NCBI RefSeq assembly: GCF_003364215.1
Contig: NZ_NXLU01000009.1
Location: 1-35,263, forward strand
Length of the DNA: 35,263 bases
Direction: 5' to 3'
Source of the DNA: Helicobacter cholecystus
GTDB lineage: Bacteria > Campylobacterota > Campylobacteria > Campylobacterales > Helicobacteraceae
The translations under genes and the position numbers were made by a program. How positions within the stretch are numbered: position 1 is the first letter of the stretch; every line of letters begins with the position of its first letter. This document shows, piece by piece, positions 1 to 7,714 of the stretch. The notes beneath the pieces were generated by a model, which saw nothing but the letters and a program-made list of their open reading frames with translations, was not told the origin of the DNA and did not search any database.

Positions 1-6
1 CTCCTT
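1..6 (-). promoter_or_regulatory. Possible ribosome binding site of a divergent gene off the left edge
   Basis: Read on the minus strand, the first six bases give AAGGAG, a perfect Shine-Dalgarno core pointing out of the window. A minus-strand gene probably starts a few bases beyond the left edge, divergent from arsR, so bases 7-256 would be a shared intergenic region. The gene itself cannot be seen. Confidence 0.4.
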
Positions 7-212
7 TTTTTAAAGGCAACCTAAATAAAAGCTTAGACAAAATCAAATCTTAAATTAATCAATCTTACACTAAAATTTACAGAGATGTTCATAAAATTTT
101 GAATTTTTCTTCTAATTTTTATAATCTTTTAGATTTATCTAAGAGGTTTCATTGCAGAATTGTTAAAATCAAATATTTTTTCCTCTGAAACTAACTTTTA
201 AATTTTTTTGGT

Positions 213-218
213 TATGAT
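213..218 (+). promoter_or_regulatory. Possible -10 element for arsRS-hemB
   Basis: TATGAT lies about 40 bases before the arsR ATG in an otherwise A/T-rich leader. Housekeeping promoters of Helicobacter are recognised mainly by the -10 hexamer with periodic A/T-rich sequence upstream and a weak -35, which fits here. Autoregulation by ArsR would be expected from the H. pylori system, but no operator can be read from sequence alone. Confidence 0.4.
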
Positions 219-256
219 AAAAAACATTATTTGATTTATGTTTATAAGGTGTGAGA

Positions 257-946
257 ATGTTAGAAATTTTAATGATTGAAGATGATGTAGAACTTGCAGA
301 GATTTTAGGAGAGTATCTAAGAAAACATGATATGAATGTTACAAGCTATGATGAGCCTTATACAGGAATGAGTGCAGTGAATGCTAAAAAGTTTGATTTG
401 CTCTTGCTTGATTTGACTTTACCTAATCTTGACGGACTTGAGGTTTGCGAGAGAGTAATTAAGCAAAAAAATATTCCTATTATTATCTCTTCAGCCAGAA
501 ATGATGTTAATGATAAGATTAAAGCTTTGGAGCTTGGGGCAGATGATTATATTCCTAAGCCTTATGATCCTCAAGAACTTGTAGCAAGAATTCATTCTGT
601 TCTTAGACGATATAATGCAAAATCTCAAGAAGAAAAACAAAGAAAAGATCACCAAGATATTTTTGAAGTGCGTCCTGAAAGTCGAGAAATCCTTTTTAAG
701 GGTAAGAGATTAGAGCTTACAAAGGCAGAATATGAGATTATGTCTTTACTATTAAGCAAAGTGGGACAAGTTTTTTCAAGAGAATCTATTGCAATTGAAA
801 CAAAATCAATCAATCCAGAAAGCTCCAATAAGAGTATTGATGTAATTATTGGAAGATTGAGAGCTAAAATTGAACAAAATCCAAAAACACCTGAGTATAT
901 TATCTCAGTGCGAGGGGTAGGCTATAAGGTTGAAATCAATCGCTAA
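257..946 (+). CDS. arsR: OmpR-family response regulator ArsR
   Basis: DNA-binding response regulator of the ArsRS two-component system, which in H. pylori controls urease and other acid-response genes and is essential. The protein has an N-terminal receiver domain with acidic pocket IEDD near residue 8, phospho-acceptor Asp52 in [10 protein letters not shown] and the conserved KPYDP lysine. A C-terminal winged-helix domain follows (about residues 125-225, with [12 protein letters not shown] and ISVRGVGYK). I chose the ATG at 257 because AAGG at 245-248 is well spaced from it and it puts the phospho-acceptor at Asp52, as in H. pylori ArsR. An in-frame GTG at 251 is too close to the ribosome binding site. 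The stop overlaps the arsS start by one base (TAATG), and hemB follows, as in H. pylori. The regulon in this organism is not known from sequence. Confidence 0.92.
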   Translation: MLEILMIEDDVELAEILGEYLRKHDMNVTSYDEPYTGMSAVNAKKFDLLLLDLTLPNLDGLEVCERVIKQKNIPIIISSARNDVNDKIKALELGADDYIPKPYDPQELVARIHSVLRRYNAKSQEEKQRKDHQDIFEVRPESREILFKGKRLELTKAEYEIMSLLLSKVGQVFSRESIAIETKSINPESSNKSIDVIIGRLRAKIEQNPKTPEYIISVRGVGYKVEINR

Positions 947-2211
947 TGTTTAAAAGATTTTTACTTGATAGTTCAATCTTTATTAAAATTGGTGGACTTT
1001 TTCTTTTTGCACTGTTAAGTTTTTTAGGATTTTCTTTTTATTTTATCAAAGATCAAATAGAGCAAGATAATCAAAGAGAGGAGCTACGTTATCGCTATTT
1101 TATCAGTACCATTTCTCCAATTGTCCGTGAGAGCCAAGATATTGATGAAGTTTATCAATATCTTGAAGAATTTGGATTTAAGGCAACACTTGAGCCACGC
1201 ATTAAAGAACAGCTGATTAACACTAATCCCCTCCCTCCAAATTTTCAAGGAGTTTTTGCAAAAACGCTTAAAACTGATAGTGGGATTTATATTTTGCTTC
1301 AAACAGATAAAAAAGCATGGCTTTTTAAATACTCTCCTAATAATTCGTTTCTAAATTTCTATATTATTACCTTGGTTGCGATTGTTGTATTATCCTTTAT
1401 GTTTGTTTTATTGCTAAGAGCTTTCTTTCCCCTTAAGTTTTTACACTCCAATATTAAGAAATTTGCTGAAGGGGATTTAGATATTTCTTGCCGTTTAGAT
1501 CAGCGTGATGAAATTGGTGAGCTTGCTCAGGAGTTTGATAATGCTGTAGCAAAGATCAGAGCTTTAAATGAATCAAGGGCTTTGTTTTTACGTTCAATTA
1601 TGCATGAACTTAATACTCCTATTACTAAGGGAAGATTGATTACTGCAATGCTTGAAAATGGAGTAGCTAAGGAAAGATTGAACTCTGTTTTTACACGATT
1701 AGGAGATTTGATTACTGAATTTGCCAAACTTGAACAGATGAATTCTAAAACTTATAAAATCAAAAAAAGAGAATTTCTTTTAAGTGAAGCAATTAATGAA
1801 ACAAAGATAATGTTATTGATTGATCATGAGGAGAGAATTGTTCTTCAAGATGAGAATGATCTTATTAAGGCAGATTTTGAGCTTTTTACCCTTGCACTTA
1901 AAAATCTTTTTGATAATGCTATTAAGTATGGGGAAGATAAAAAGGTGTATATTAAGTCCCAAATGCAAAATCTTGTAGTAAGTAATAAAGGTAAGCCACT
2001 CAAAGCAGAATTTAGCGAATATTTCAAACCCTACTTTAAAGAGAATAATTCTCAAGGTTTTGGTTTGGGACTTTATATCATTAAAAATGTCTTAGAATCT
2101 CAAAAATTTGACATTACTTATGAGTATGAAAATGGATTTAACCATTTCATTATCCATGGCTGTGTTGTTGAGAATTCTTGCAAAATAAAAGGAAAAAGAA
2201 ATGAGACTTAG
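946..2211 (+). CDS. arsS: Sensor histidine kinase ArsS
   Basis: Inner-membrane sensor kinase partner of ArsR. Visible order: membrane segment about residues 13-35, periplasmic domain about 36-136, second membrane segment about 137-160, HAMP-like linker about 160-215, and a dimerisation/phospho-acceptor box with His220 in [12 protein letters not shown]. The ATPase domain shows an N-box (LFDNAIKYG) and a G-box (GFGLGLYII). Its start overlaps the arsR stop and its end runs 11 bases into hemB, so the three genes are probably co-transcribed and translationally coupled. In H. pylori, ArsS senses periplasmic acid with help from periplasmic histidines. Here the periplasmic stretch has no histidine at all, so the sensing chemistry or the signal may differ. 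The kinase assignment is certain; the name rests on similarity to ArsS and on gene order. Confidence 0.88.
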   Translation: MFKRFLLDSSIFIKIGGLFLFALLSFLGFSFYFIKDQIEQDNQREELRYRYFISTISPIVRESQDIDEVYQYLEEFGFKATLEPRIKEQLINTNPLPPNFQGVFAKTLKTDSGIYILLQTDKKAWLFKYSPNNSFLNFYIITLVAIVVLSFMFVLLLRAFFPLKFLHSNIKKFAEGDLDISCRLDQRDEIGELAQEFDNAVAKIRALNESRALFLRSIMHELNTPITKGRLITAMLENGVAKERLNSVFTRLGDLITEFAKLEQMNSKTYKIKKREFLLSEAINETKIMLLIDHEERIVLQDENDLIKADFELFTLALKNLFDNAIKYGEDKKVYIKSQMQNLVVSNKGKPLKAEFSEYFKPYFKENNSQGFGLGLYIIKNVLESQKFDITYEYENGFNHFIIHGCVVENSCKIKGKRNET

Positions 2212-3169
2212 ACGACTTAGAATGAATCCTAGAATGCGGGATTTAGTAAGAGAAACGAGATTAGATATTGCACAATTTATCTATCCTCTTTTTGTGATTG
2301 ATCAAAATGATTGCAAAATTCCTGTTGCTTCAATGCCCGATGTCTATCAAATGAGCATTAACTATATTTTGCAAGAGTGTAGAGATTTGATGGATTTGGG
2401 GATTTATAATATTTTACTTTTTGGGATTCCATCCCATAAAGATGAAAGAGGAAGCTCTGCTTTAGGAGATAGTATTGTAGCAAGAGCAGTAAAAGCAATT
2501 AAAGAAAAATACCCTTCTATGTTTGTGAGTGTGGATTTATGTTTTTGTGAATATACAAGTCATGGACATTGTGGAATCTTGCAAGGACAGAGTGTGAATA
2601 ATGATGAAACACTTGAGATTTTGGGAACGCAAGCACTTGACTTAGCACGAGCAGGAGCGGATATGATAGCTCCTAGTGGAATGATGGATCATACTACGGC
2701 ATATTTAAGAAAAACTCTTGATGATGCAGGATTTATTCATTTGCCAATTATGAGCTATTCAACAAAATTTGCAAGTGCATATTATGGTCCCTTCAGAGAT
2801 GTAGCTCAATCTACCCCTAGTTTTGGAGATAGAAGAACTTATCAAGAAGATGGTGCAAATCGTAAAGAGGCGATTAGAGAGAGTTTGCTTGATGAGAGTG
2901 AGGGCGCAGATATTTTAATGGTTAAGCCAGCTTTGGCATATTTGGATATTGTGCGTGATATCGCAGAAGCAAGTTTACTTCCATTGGCACTTTATAATGT
3001 GAGCGGAGAGTATAGCATGCTTAAACTCGCAGGAGAGGCAGGAATTATAGATTATGAAAAAGTTGTGATGGAGACGATGATCAGTTTTAAGAGAGCGGGA
3101 GCAAATATTATTATTAGTTACCACACAAAAGAGGTTGCAAGGTTGTTAAAAAGTGATCTTTGGGGATAA
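2201..3169 (+). CDS. hemB: Delta-aminolevulinic acid dehydratase (porphobilinogen synthase)
   Basis: Condenses two 5-aminolevulinate molecules into porphobilinogen, the second step of tetrapyrrole and haem synthesis after ALA, in the cytoplasm. The 322-residue protein is of normal family length. Two active-site lysines are visible: Lys189 in [14 protein letters not shown] and Lys242 in [10 protein letters not shown], which forms the Schiff base. A cysteine-type metal site is present, with Cys114, Cys116 and Cys124 in [14 protein letters not shown], which indicates the zinc-dependent class. The start codon lies inside the 3' end of arsS, an 11-base overlap, and the same arsRS-hemB order occurs in H. 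pylori. Haem supply is therefore transcriptionally tied to the acid-response regulators. Confidence 0.96.
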   Translation: MRLRRLRMNPRMRDLVRETRLDIAQFIYPLFVIDQNDCKIPVASMPDVYQMSINYILQECRDLMDLGIYNILLFGIPSHKDERGSSALGDSIVARAVKAIKEKYPSMFVSVDLCFCEYTSHGHCGILQGQSVNNDETLEILGTQALDLARAGADMIAPSGMMDHTTAYLRKTLDDAGFIHLPIMSYSTKFASAYYGPFRDVAQSTPSFGDRRTYQEDGANRKEAIRESLLDESEGADILMVKPALAYLDIVRDIAEASLLPLALYNVSGEYSMLKLAGEAGIIDYEKVVMETMISFKRAGANIIISYHTKEVARLLKSDLWG

Positions 3170-3191
3170 AACTCAAAAAAGTTTATTTTTT
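3169..3191 (+). terminator. Weak possible terminator after hemB
   Basis: AAACT and AGTTT form a 5-bp stem around a 6-base loop, starting at the last base of the hemB stop codon and followed by a T-rich run. The stem is A/T-rich and weak. Its position between two transcription units is the main support. Confidence 0.3.
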
Positions 3192-3224
3192 TAAAACATT
3201 ATAAGCATTCTTAAATTTAAGTCG

Positions 3225-3230
3225 TATAAT
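3225..3230 (+). promoter_or_regulatory. -10 element for the pta-ackA operon
   Basis: A consensus TATAAT lies 28 bases before the start codon of the phosphate acyltransferase gene. Runs of T and A lie upstream, as is usual for Helicobacter promoters. AAGGAG at 3248-3253 is the ribosome binding site. Confidence 0.6.
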
Positions 3231-3258
3231 TAATAAAAACTATGATTAAGGAGTCAGA

Positions 3259-4176
3259 ATGCAACAATTACAAGGCAGGGCATACAATGTCTTTGATAAT
3301 ATTTTAAATAAAGCAAAAGAAAAGGGAAGAATTAGGGTTTCTGTTGCTCAGCCAACTGATGAAACAAGCTTAAGTGGAGTCGTGGATTCTTATAATGCTG
3401 GATTAATTGATCCAATTTTAATTGGAGATGAGAACAAGATTAATGCAACAGCCAAAGAATTTGGGCTAGATATTTCCGCTTTTGAGATTATTAATATTAT
3501 TGAAGATAAGGATACAGCAACAAAAGCTGCCGAGCTTGCTACAAAAGGTGAAGTCAGGGCAATTATGAAGGGCAATCTTCACACAAATGACATTATGAGT
3601 GCAGTGGTTAAAAGAGATGCAAATCTTAGAACAGATCGAAGTATTACCCATGCTTTTATTCTTGATATTCCAGCTTATCATAAAGCACTTTTTATTGCAG
3701 ATGCAGCAATTAATATTGCCCCTGATATTAATGCAAAAATGAGCATTATTAAAAACACAGTTGATTTAGCCCATAAACTTGGAATCCAAACCCCAAAGGT
3801 TGGGCTTTTGAGTGCAGTTGAAATGCCTTATGAAAAAATTCCTAGTTCCATAGAGGCTCATGAGCTTACTCAAAGGGCAAAAACAGAAGTAGCTAATGCT
3901 CTTATTTATGGACCTTTAGCATTTGATAATGCGATTTCAGCAGTTTCAGCAAAGATTAAAAAGATTGATTCTGAAGTTTGTGGTGATCCAGATATTTTAA
4001 TTGCCCCACAAATTGAGGCAGGAAATATTCTCTTTAAAGCTCTTGTATATCTCGCTTATGCAAAAGTTGCAGGGGTTGTGTTGGGTGCAAAAGTGCCAGT
4101 TATTTTGACTTCAAGGGCAGATAATGCAGAAGCAAGAGTAGCAAGTTCGGCTTTGGCAGTTTTAGCAAGTGAATAA
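3259..4176 (+). CDS. Short phosphate acetyl/butyryltransferase family protein
   Basis: Transfers an acyl group from acyl-CoA to phosphate, giving acyl-phosphate for the kinase encoded next. The 305 residues correspond to the catalytic PTA_PTB domain alone, with no N-terminal regulatory domains like those of long Pta enzymes. The C-terminal half has the family signatures KVGLLSAVEMPYEKIPSS, YGPLAFDNAIS, PQIEAGNILFKALVYL and GAKVPVILTSRADNAEA. These resemble phosphate butyryltransferase (Ptb) and the short Pta proteins found with acetate kinase in some proteobacteria. A strong ribosome binding site (AAGGAG) supports the start, and ackA follows after 25 bases. Acetyl-CoA is the likeliest substrate because the partner is acetate kinase, but butyryl- or propionyl-CoA cannot be excluded. 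I leave the symbol blank because pta and ptb are both possible. Confidence 0.87.
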   Translation: MQQLQGRAYNVFDNILNKAKEKGRIRVSVAQPTDETSLSGVVDSYNAGLIDPILIGDENKINATAKEFGLDISAFEIINIIEDKDTATKAAELATKGEVRAIMKGNLHTNDIMSAVVKRDANLRTDRSITHAFILDIPAYHKALFIADAAINIAPDINAKMSIIKNTVDLAHKLGIQTPKVGLLSAVEMPYEKIPSSIEAHELTQRAKTEVANALIYGPLAFDNAISAVSAKIKKIDSEVCGDPDILIAPQIEAGNILFKALVYLAYAKVAGVVLGAKVPVILTSRADNAEARVASSALAVLASE

Positions 4177-4201
4177 TATTTTTTAGAAGAGGAGTAAAAA
4201 T

Positions 4202-5380
4202 ATGAAAGAAATGATTTTAGTGATTAATGCGGGAAGTTCAAGTTTGAAATTTAAAATTTTTGATACCCAAACTCAAGCAATTGCTTCAGGACAAGTTGAA
4301 GGAATTGATCTTGCTCCAAGCTTTAAGGCAAAAGATGCACAGGGCAACACACTTGCAGAATATAAGTGGAGTGAGAAAGAGGCACATAATCATGCCTTGG
4401 TACTTGATTATCTTTTTGCTTGGATTATGGAGACTTATAAAGATTATACAATTAAAGCTTGTGGACATCGCGTAGTGCATGGTGGAACTATTTTTAAAGA
4501 ATCAGCATTAATTACTGATAAGGTAGTTGCGGATATTGAGAGCCTTGTTCCTCTGGCTCCATTGCATCAACCTCATAATCTTAGAGTGATTAAACTTTTA
4601 AGAGAGAAATTTCCAAATATTCCACAAGTTGCAGTATTTGATACTGCATTTCATCAAACAATGCAGGGAAATGCAACATTGTATGCAATCCCTTATGCAC
4701 TCTATAAAGAAGGTGTAAGACGCTATGGAATGCATGGGACTTCGTATGCTTACATTGCAAAAGTCCTTAAAGAAAAATATCCTGAAGTTGCAAATCAAAG
4801 AGTAATTATTGCTCATATTGGTTCTGGTGCTTCTCTTTGTGCGATTAAGGAGGGAAAATCAGTTATGACAACAATGGGATTTACGGCTCTTGATGGTGTA
4901 AGTATGGGAACACGTCCAGGAAGCATTGATCCAGGAATCTTGCTTTATTTGATGGAAAATAAAGGATATGGAGTTGATGAGATTAGAGATTTTCTCTATT
5001 ATAAAAGCGGAGTAGGTGGGCTTTCTGAATTTAGCTCAAATTTCTATACACTTGAAATGAATATAGATAAAAATGAAGGTGCTAAGAGAGCTATAGATTT
5101 TATGTATTATCGTGTATCTGAGGAGATTGCAAGACTGACAGTGAGCCTTGGTGGTGTAGATGCAATAGTTTTTACAGCAGGTGTTGGGGAGAATAGTGCA
5201 TATTTTAGAGACTGTGTGTGTAAAACCCTCTCTTATCTTGGAATTAGGATTGATGACAATAAGAATAATACAAGGGGAGTAGAGCAAATTAATGCCAATG
5301 ATAGCCAAGTTTCAGTCTTTGCAATCCCAACAAATGAAGAGCTTATGATTGTGCTTGATACAATGAGATTAAGCAAGTAG
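4202..5380 (+). CDS. ackA: Acetate kinase
   Basis: Converts acetyl-phosphate and ADP to acetate and ATP (reversible), the second half of acetate overflow or assimilation. The 392 residues match the usual length of AckA. Canonical active-site residues are all visible: Asn9 in the VINAGSSSLKF start motif, Arg90 in GHRVVHGG, Asp147 in FDTAFH, His178 in RYGMHGTSY, His205 in AHIGSGAS, Arg238 in MGTRPGSIDPG, and the late FTAGVGENS motif. It follows the phosphate acyltransferase by 25 bases, with GAGGAG at 4190-4195 as ribosome binding site, so the two form an operon. A hairpin lies just after the stop. The gene looks intact. Confidence 0.96.
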   Translation: MKEMILVINAGSSSLKFKIFDTQTQAIASGQVEGIDLAPSFKAKDAQGNTLAEYKWSEKEAHNHALVLDYLFAWIMETYKDYTIKACGHRVVHGGTIFKESALITDKVVADIESLVPLAPLHQPHNLRVIKLLREKFPNIPQVAVFDTAFHQTMQGNATLYAIPYALYKEGVRRYGMHGTSYAYIAKVLKEKYPEVANQRVIIAHIGSGASLCAIKEGKSVMTTMGFTALDGVSMGTRPGSIDPGILLYLMENKGYGVDEIRDFLYYKSGVGGLSEFSSNFYTLEMNIDKNEGAKRAIDFMYYRVSEEIARLTVSLGGVDAIVFTAGVGENSAYFRDCVCKTLSYLGIRIDDNKNNTRGVEQINANDSQVSVFAIPTNEELMIVLDTMRLSK

Positions 5381-5387
5381 CTTTATA

Positions 5388-5411
5388 AAGAAAATAGGGG
5401 GTTATTTTCTT
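5388..5411. terminator. Hairpin after ackA, possible bidirectional terminator
   Basis: AAGAAAATA (5388-5396) and TATTTTCTT (5403-5411) form a perfect 9-bp stem with loop GGGGGT. It starts 8 bases after the ackA stop and also spans the stop codon of the small minus-strand frame ending at 5402. The T-rich arm is inside the stem rather than after it, so efficiency is uncertain, but both position and symmetry suit a shared terminator for converging transcripts. Confidence 0.5.
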
Positions 5412-5581
5412 GTAGGCAAAGCTTGCGCAATATGTTTTAGCCCTACACCAAAGTCGATCAATGCAGAATGAATGAGTTCTACCCTAATAGAGAATCCAAT
5501 CGCATCCAAAGGAATATCTTCATACAATAATCGTGCATGAGTTCCCCTTAAAGATTTAAAATTTACATCTTTTCCAATCAT
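5402..5581 (-). CDS. Unrecognised 59-residue protein or gene remnant
   Basis: An uninterrupted minus-strand frame of 59 codons from ATG at 5581, beginning MIGKDVNFKSLRGTHARLLY and ending HIAQALPTRK. I do not recognise it. The segment KSLRGTHARLLYEDIPLDAI faintly recalls the LRHTHA-L region of tyrosine recombinases, and a tRNA gene lies just upstream on the same strand, so a decayed integrase end is one guess. The residue order afterwards does not continue that resemblance. No good ribosome binding site precedes the ATG. Directly upstream, another frame reads for about 38 codons (SYSPKNIDFFQ... to SELVL) and stops in an ATGA overlap with this start, as would be expected from one older gene broken by a frameshift. 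It could be a real small gene, a pseudogene end or chance. Confidence 0.35.
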   Translation of the reverse strand: MIGKDVNFKSLRGTHARLLYEDIPLDAIGFSIRVELIHSALIDFGVGLKHIAQALPTRK

Positions 5582-5748
5582 AATACTAATTCTGAAAGAG
5601 ATTTTCTAAAATTTTTCAATTCCTCTTTCTGTTTCAGATTTCTTTTAGTGTAACTAATTTTCTGAAAAAAATCAATGTTTTTTGGAGAATAAGATTAAAG
5701 ATAAAAGTCAAGAAAATATAGAAATAAATTGGGGATTTAATCGAGGAA

Positions 5749-5826
5749 TGGTGTCAAGAGGGGGACTTGAACCCCCGACCTCCGGCTTATGAGACCAGCG
5801 CTCTAAACCAGCTGAGCTACCTTGAC
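5749..5826 (-). tRNA. tRNA with anticodon CAT (elongator Met, or Ile2)
   Basis: On the minus strand the sequence folds as a complete tRNA. The 7-bp acceptor stem is GTCAAGG with TCTTGAC, followed by discriminator A and an encoded CCA end. The D-arm is GCTCAGCTGGTTTAGAGC. The anticodon arm CTGGT-CTCATAA-GCCGG contains anticodon CAT. The T-arm is GGGGG-TTCAAGT-CCCCC. It lacks the three G:C pairs in the anticodon stem and the 1:72 mismatch typical of initiator tRNA, so it is either elongator tRNA-Met or the lysidine-modified tRNA-Ile that reads ATA. Sequence alone does not let me choose. A TATAAC -10 element lies just upstream. Confidence 0.95.
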
Positions 5827-5836
5827 ATAATTAAAT

Positions 5837-5842
5837 GTTATA
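5837..5842 (-). promoter_or_regulatory. -10 element for the tRNA gene
   Basis: Read on the minus strand, TATAAC lies 10 bases before the first base of the mature tRNA. That is the expected place for a promoter giving a short 5' leader. No convincing -35 is visible. Confidence 0.5.
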
Positions 5843-6029
5843 GAGACTGAAAGTTTATAAAAAAAGTAAAAAAAAATCAAGAGTCAACTTGAGTTTATTT
5901 ATAAAAACTTAAAGATGAGTAGTTTAATGATGATATCTCAAGGTGTAAAGGTCAAAAATGTTACTACTAGAAACATAATTCTTAAAAAATAAAAAAAAGT
6001 GTAAAAATTTTATAAGAAAAAGTAAAAAA

Positions 6030-6035
6030 TAAAAT
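6030..6035 (+). promoter_or_regulatory. Possible -10 element for lctP-lutABC
   Basis: TAAAAT about 43 bases before the lctP ATG, in a position suited to a short leader ending in a strong AAGGAGG ribosome binding site. Other A/T-rich hexamers nearby (for example TATAAG near 6011) are alternatives. Confidence 0.35.
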
Positions 6036-6077
6036 AGAATGGAAATGATTTTTTAAACTTTTTAATAAGGAGGAAAA

Positions 6078-7706
6078 ATGTTCTATACAGCATTGGCATT
6101 TTTACCTATTATATTAATTCTTGTTATGATGATTGGATTACGAAAATCTTCGGCCCTTTCACTTGGATTGGCACTAGTTCTGAGTATTGTAATTGCTTTT
6201 GGTTTTTGGAAGATGGATCTAACTGCTATAAGCGCATATATATTGTTTGGACTGCTTAAGACATTTGATATCTTGGTGATTGTTTTTGGCGCAATTCTTA
6301 TTCTTAATACCCTTAAATATAGTGGAGGAATGGATTCAATTAATCGTGCATTTAACTCCATTTCAACTGATAGAAGAATTCAAATCATTATTATTGGTTG
6401 GGCATTTGGTGCATTTATTGAGGGTGCTGCAGGATTTGGAACACCAGCAGCCCTTGCAGCTCCACTTCTTGTTGGTTTGGGGTTTCCAGCCCTTGCAGCT
6501 GCAATGGGAGCGTTGATTATGAACTCAAGCCCTGTAAGTTTTGGAGCTGTTGGAACTCCAACAAATGGAATTAAAACTTCGGTTGCCCAGCTTGTGGGAA
6601 GTGGAATTGATGGCTATATGTCAGAAGTTACATTTCTAACAGCTTTTATTCACTCATTTGCAGCAATGGTCGTGCCAACATTGGTTGTGTTTATGCTTGT
6701 AAAGTTTTTTGGAAAGAATAAGAGTTTTAAGGATGCATTACCTATTATTCCTTTCTCCATTTTCTCTTCTATTATGTTTATTATCCCTTACCTTTTGATT
6801 GCAAAATATGGTGGATTTGAAATTCCTTCACTCATTGGAGGTTTGATTTGTCTTGGGATTCTTGTTTTTGCAGCAAAAACAGGCTTTCTTGTTCCTAAGC
6901 AAACTTGGGATTTTGATTTAAGTAATAAGTGGCCTGATTTTTGGGTAGGAAGCCAGAAAAAAGAAGAGCCAAAAGAACATAAAAAGATTGGAATTTTTTT
7001 AGCATGGGTGCCTTACTTGCTTATTTCTCTTATCCTTGTTGCAACAAGGATTCCCCAATTTGGTTTAAAAGAAAAACTTGTAGCACTTAAAATTTCTTTT
7101 CCTCCCATTTTTGACGTAGCCAATACTGCATATAGCTTCTCTTATGCTTATCTTCCTGGAATTGTTCCTTTTATTTTGGTGGCAATTTTAACAATCTTCT
7201 TACATAAGATGGATATTAATGAGGTTAAAGAGGCTTGGAGTACTACATTTAAACAGGTAGGAAAAGCAGTTATTCCACTTTGTGCAGGTGTTGCAATGGT
7301 TCAACTTATGTTAAATACTGGAAATAATCCCGAACATTTAGATTCTATGCTTAGAATGATGGCTAAGTTCTTTGCAGATATTTCTGGACAAGCTTATGTT
7401 ATAGTTGCACCACTTATAGGGGTTTTGGGAGCCTTTTTCTCAGGATCGAATACTGTTTCAAATCTTCTTTTTGCCCCATTGCAATTTGAAGCAGCTCAGC
7501 TTGTAGGGCTTAAAACACAAGTCATTATGGCACTTCAAAATATTGGAGGTGCGGCAGGAAATATGATTTGTATCAACAATATTGTTGCAGTTTGCGCAAC
7601 AGTGGGATTAATAGGTAAAGGAGAGCATCGACTGCTCACTTATAATATTTTACCTTGTCTGCTTTATTGTGTTATTACTGTGAGTATTGCTGTATTTTTA
7701 TTGTAG
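6078..7706 (+). CDS. lctP: L-lactate permease (LctP/LldP family)
   Basis: Inner-membrane lactate importer, likely a proton symporter. The 542 residues are close to the family norm of about 550. The protein is strongly hydrophobic with about a dozen membrane segments. Family-typical stretches are [41 protein letters not shown] and, near the C-terminus, [22 protein letters not shown] and [19 protein letters not shown]. It starts after AAGGAGG. Its stop codon lies within the ribosome binding site of lutA, 8 bases before the lutA ATG, so transport and oxidation of lactate are encoded as one unit. The same lctP and lut gene association is known in H. pylori. Glycolate could be an additional substrate, as in other family members. 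Confidence 0.95.
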   Translation: MFYTALAFLPIILILVMMIGLRKSSALSLGLALVLSIVIAFGFWKMDLTAISAYILFGLLKTFDILVIVFGAILILNTLKYSGGMDSINRAFNSISTDRRIQIIIIGWAFGAFIEGAAGFGTPAALAAPLLVGLGFPALAAAMGALIMNSSPVSFGAVGTPTNGIKTSVAQLVGSGIDGYMSEVTFLTAFIHSFAAMVVPTLVVFMLVKFFGKNKSFKDALPIIPFSIFSSIMFIIPYLLIAKYGGFEIPSLIGGLICLGILVFAAKTGFLVPKQTWDFDLSNKWPDFWVGSQKKEEPKEHKKIGIFLAWVPYLLISLILVATRIPQFGLKEKLVALKISFPPIFDVANTAYSFSYAYLPGIVPFILVAILTIFLHKMDINEVKEAWSTTFKQVGKAVIPLCAGVAMVQLMLNTGNNPEHLDSMLRMMAKFFADISGQAYVIVAPLIGVLGAFFSGSNTVSNLLFAPLQFEAAQLVGLKTQVIMALQNIGGAAGNMICINNIVAVCATVGLIGKGEHRLLTYNILPCLLYCVITVSIAVFLL

Positions 7707-7714
7707 GAGAGAAA

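Larger units (their letters stand above)
5827..6077. other. Intergenic region before the lactate operon
   Basis: About 250 bases between the tRNA gene and lctP. It is very A/T-rich, with several A runs. It holds the tRNA promoter on the minus strand, a candidate TAAAAT -10 for lctP at 6030-6035, and AAGGAGG at 6067-6073 as a near-perfect ribosome binding site for lctP. A 25-codon frame (ATG at 5914, MSSLMMISQG...) lies on the plus strand without a clear ribosome binding site, so I do not call it a gene. No known riboswitch or regulator operator was recognised. Confidence 0.6.

Noticed and set aside
5707-5759. GTCAAGA repeat (5707 and 5753) as an attachment-site duplication of the tRNA end
   Set aside because: Only seven bases match, which is expected by chance in such sequence.
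6280-6516. A 78-codon plus-strand frame inside lctP
   Set aside because: It is a shifted reading of repetitive Ala/Gly codons of the permease, leucine- and glutamine-rich without any domain.
7655-7714. Twenty extra residues at the start of LutA
   Set aside because: They overlap lctP, are cysteine- and tyrosine-rich unlike the family, and lack a ribosome binding site; ATG 7715 has a good one.
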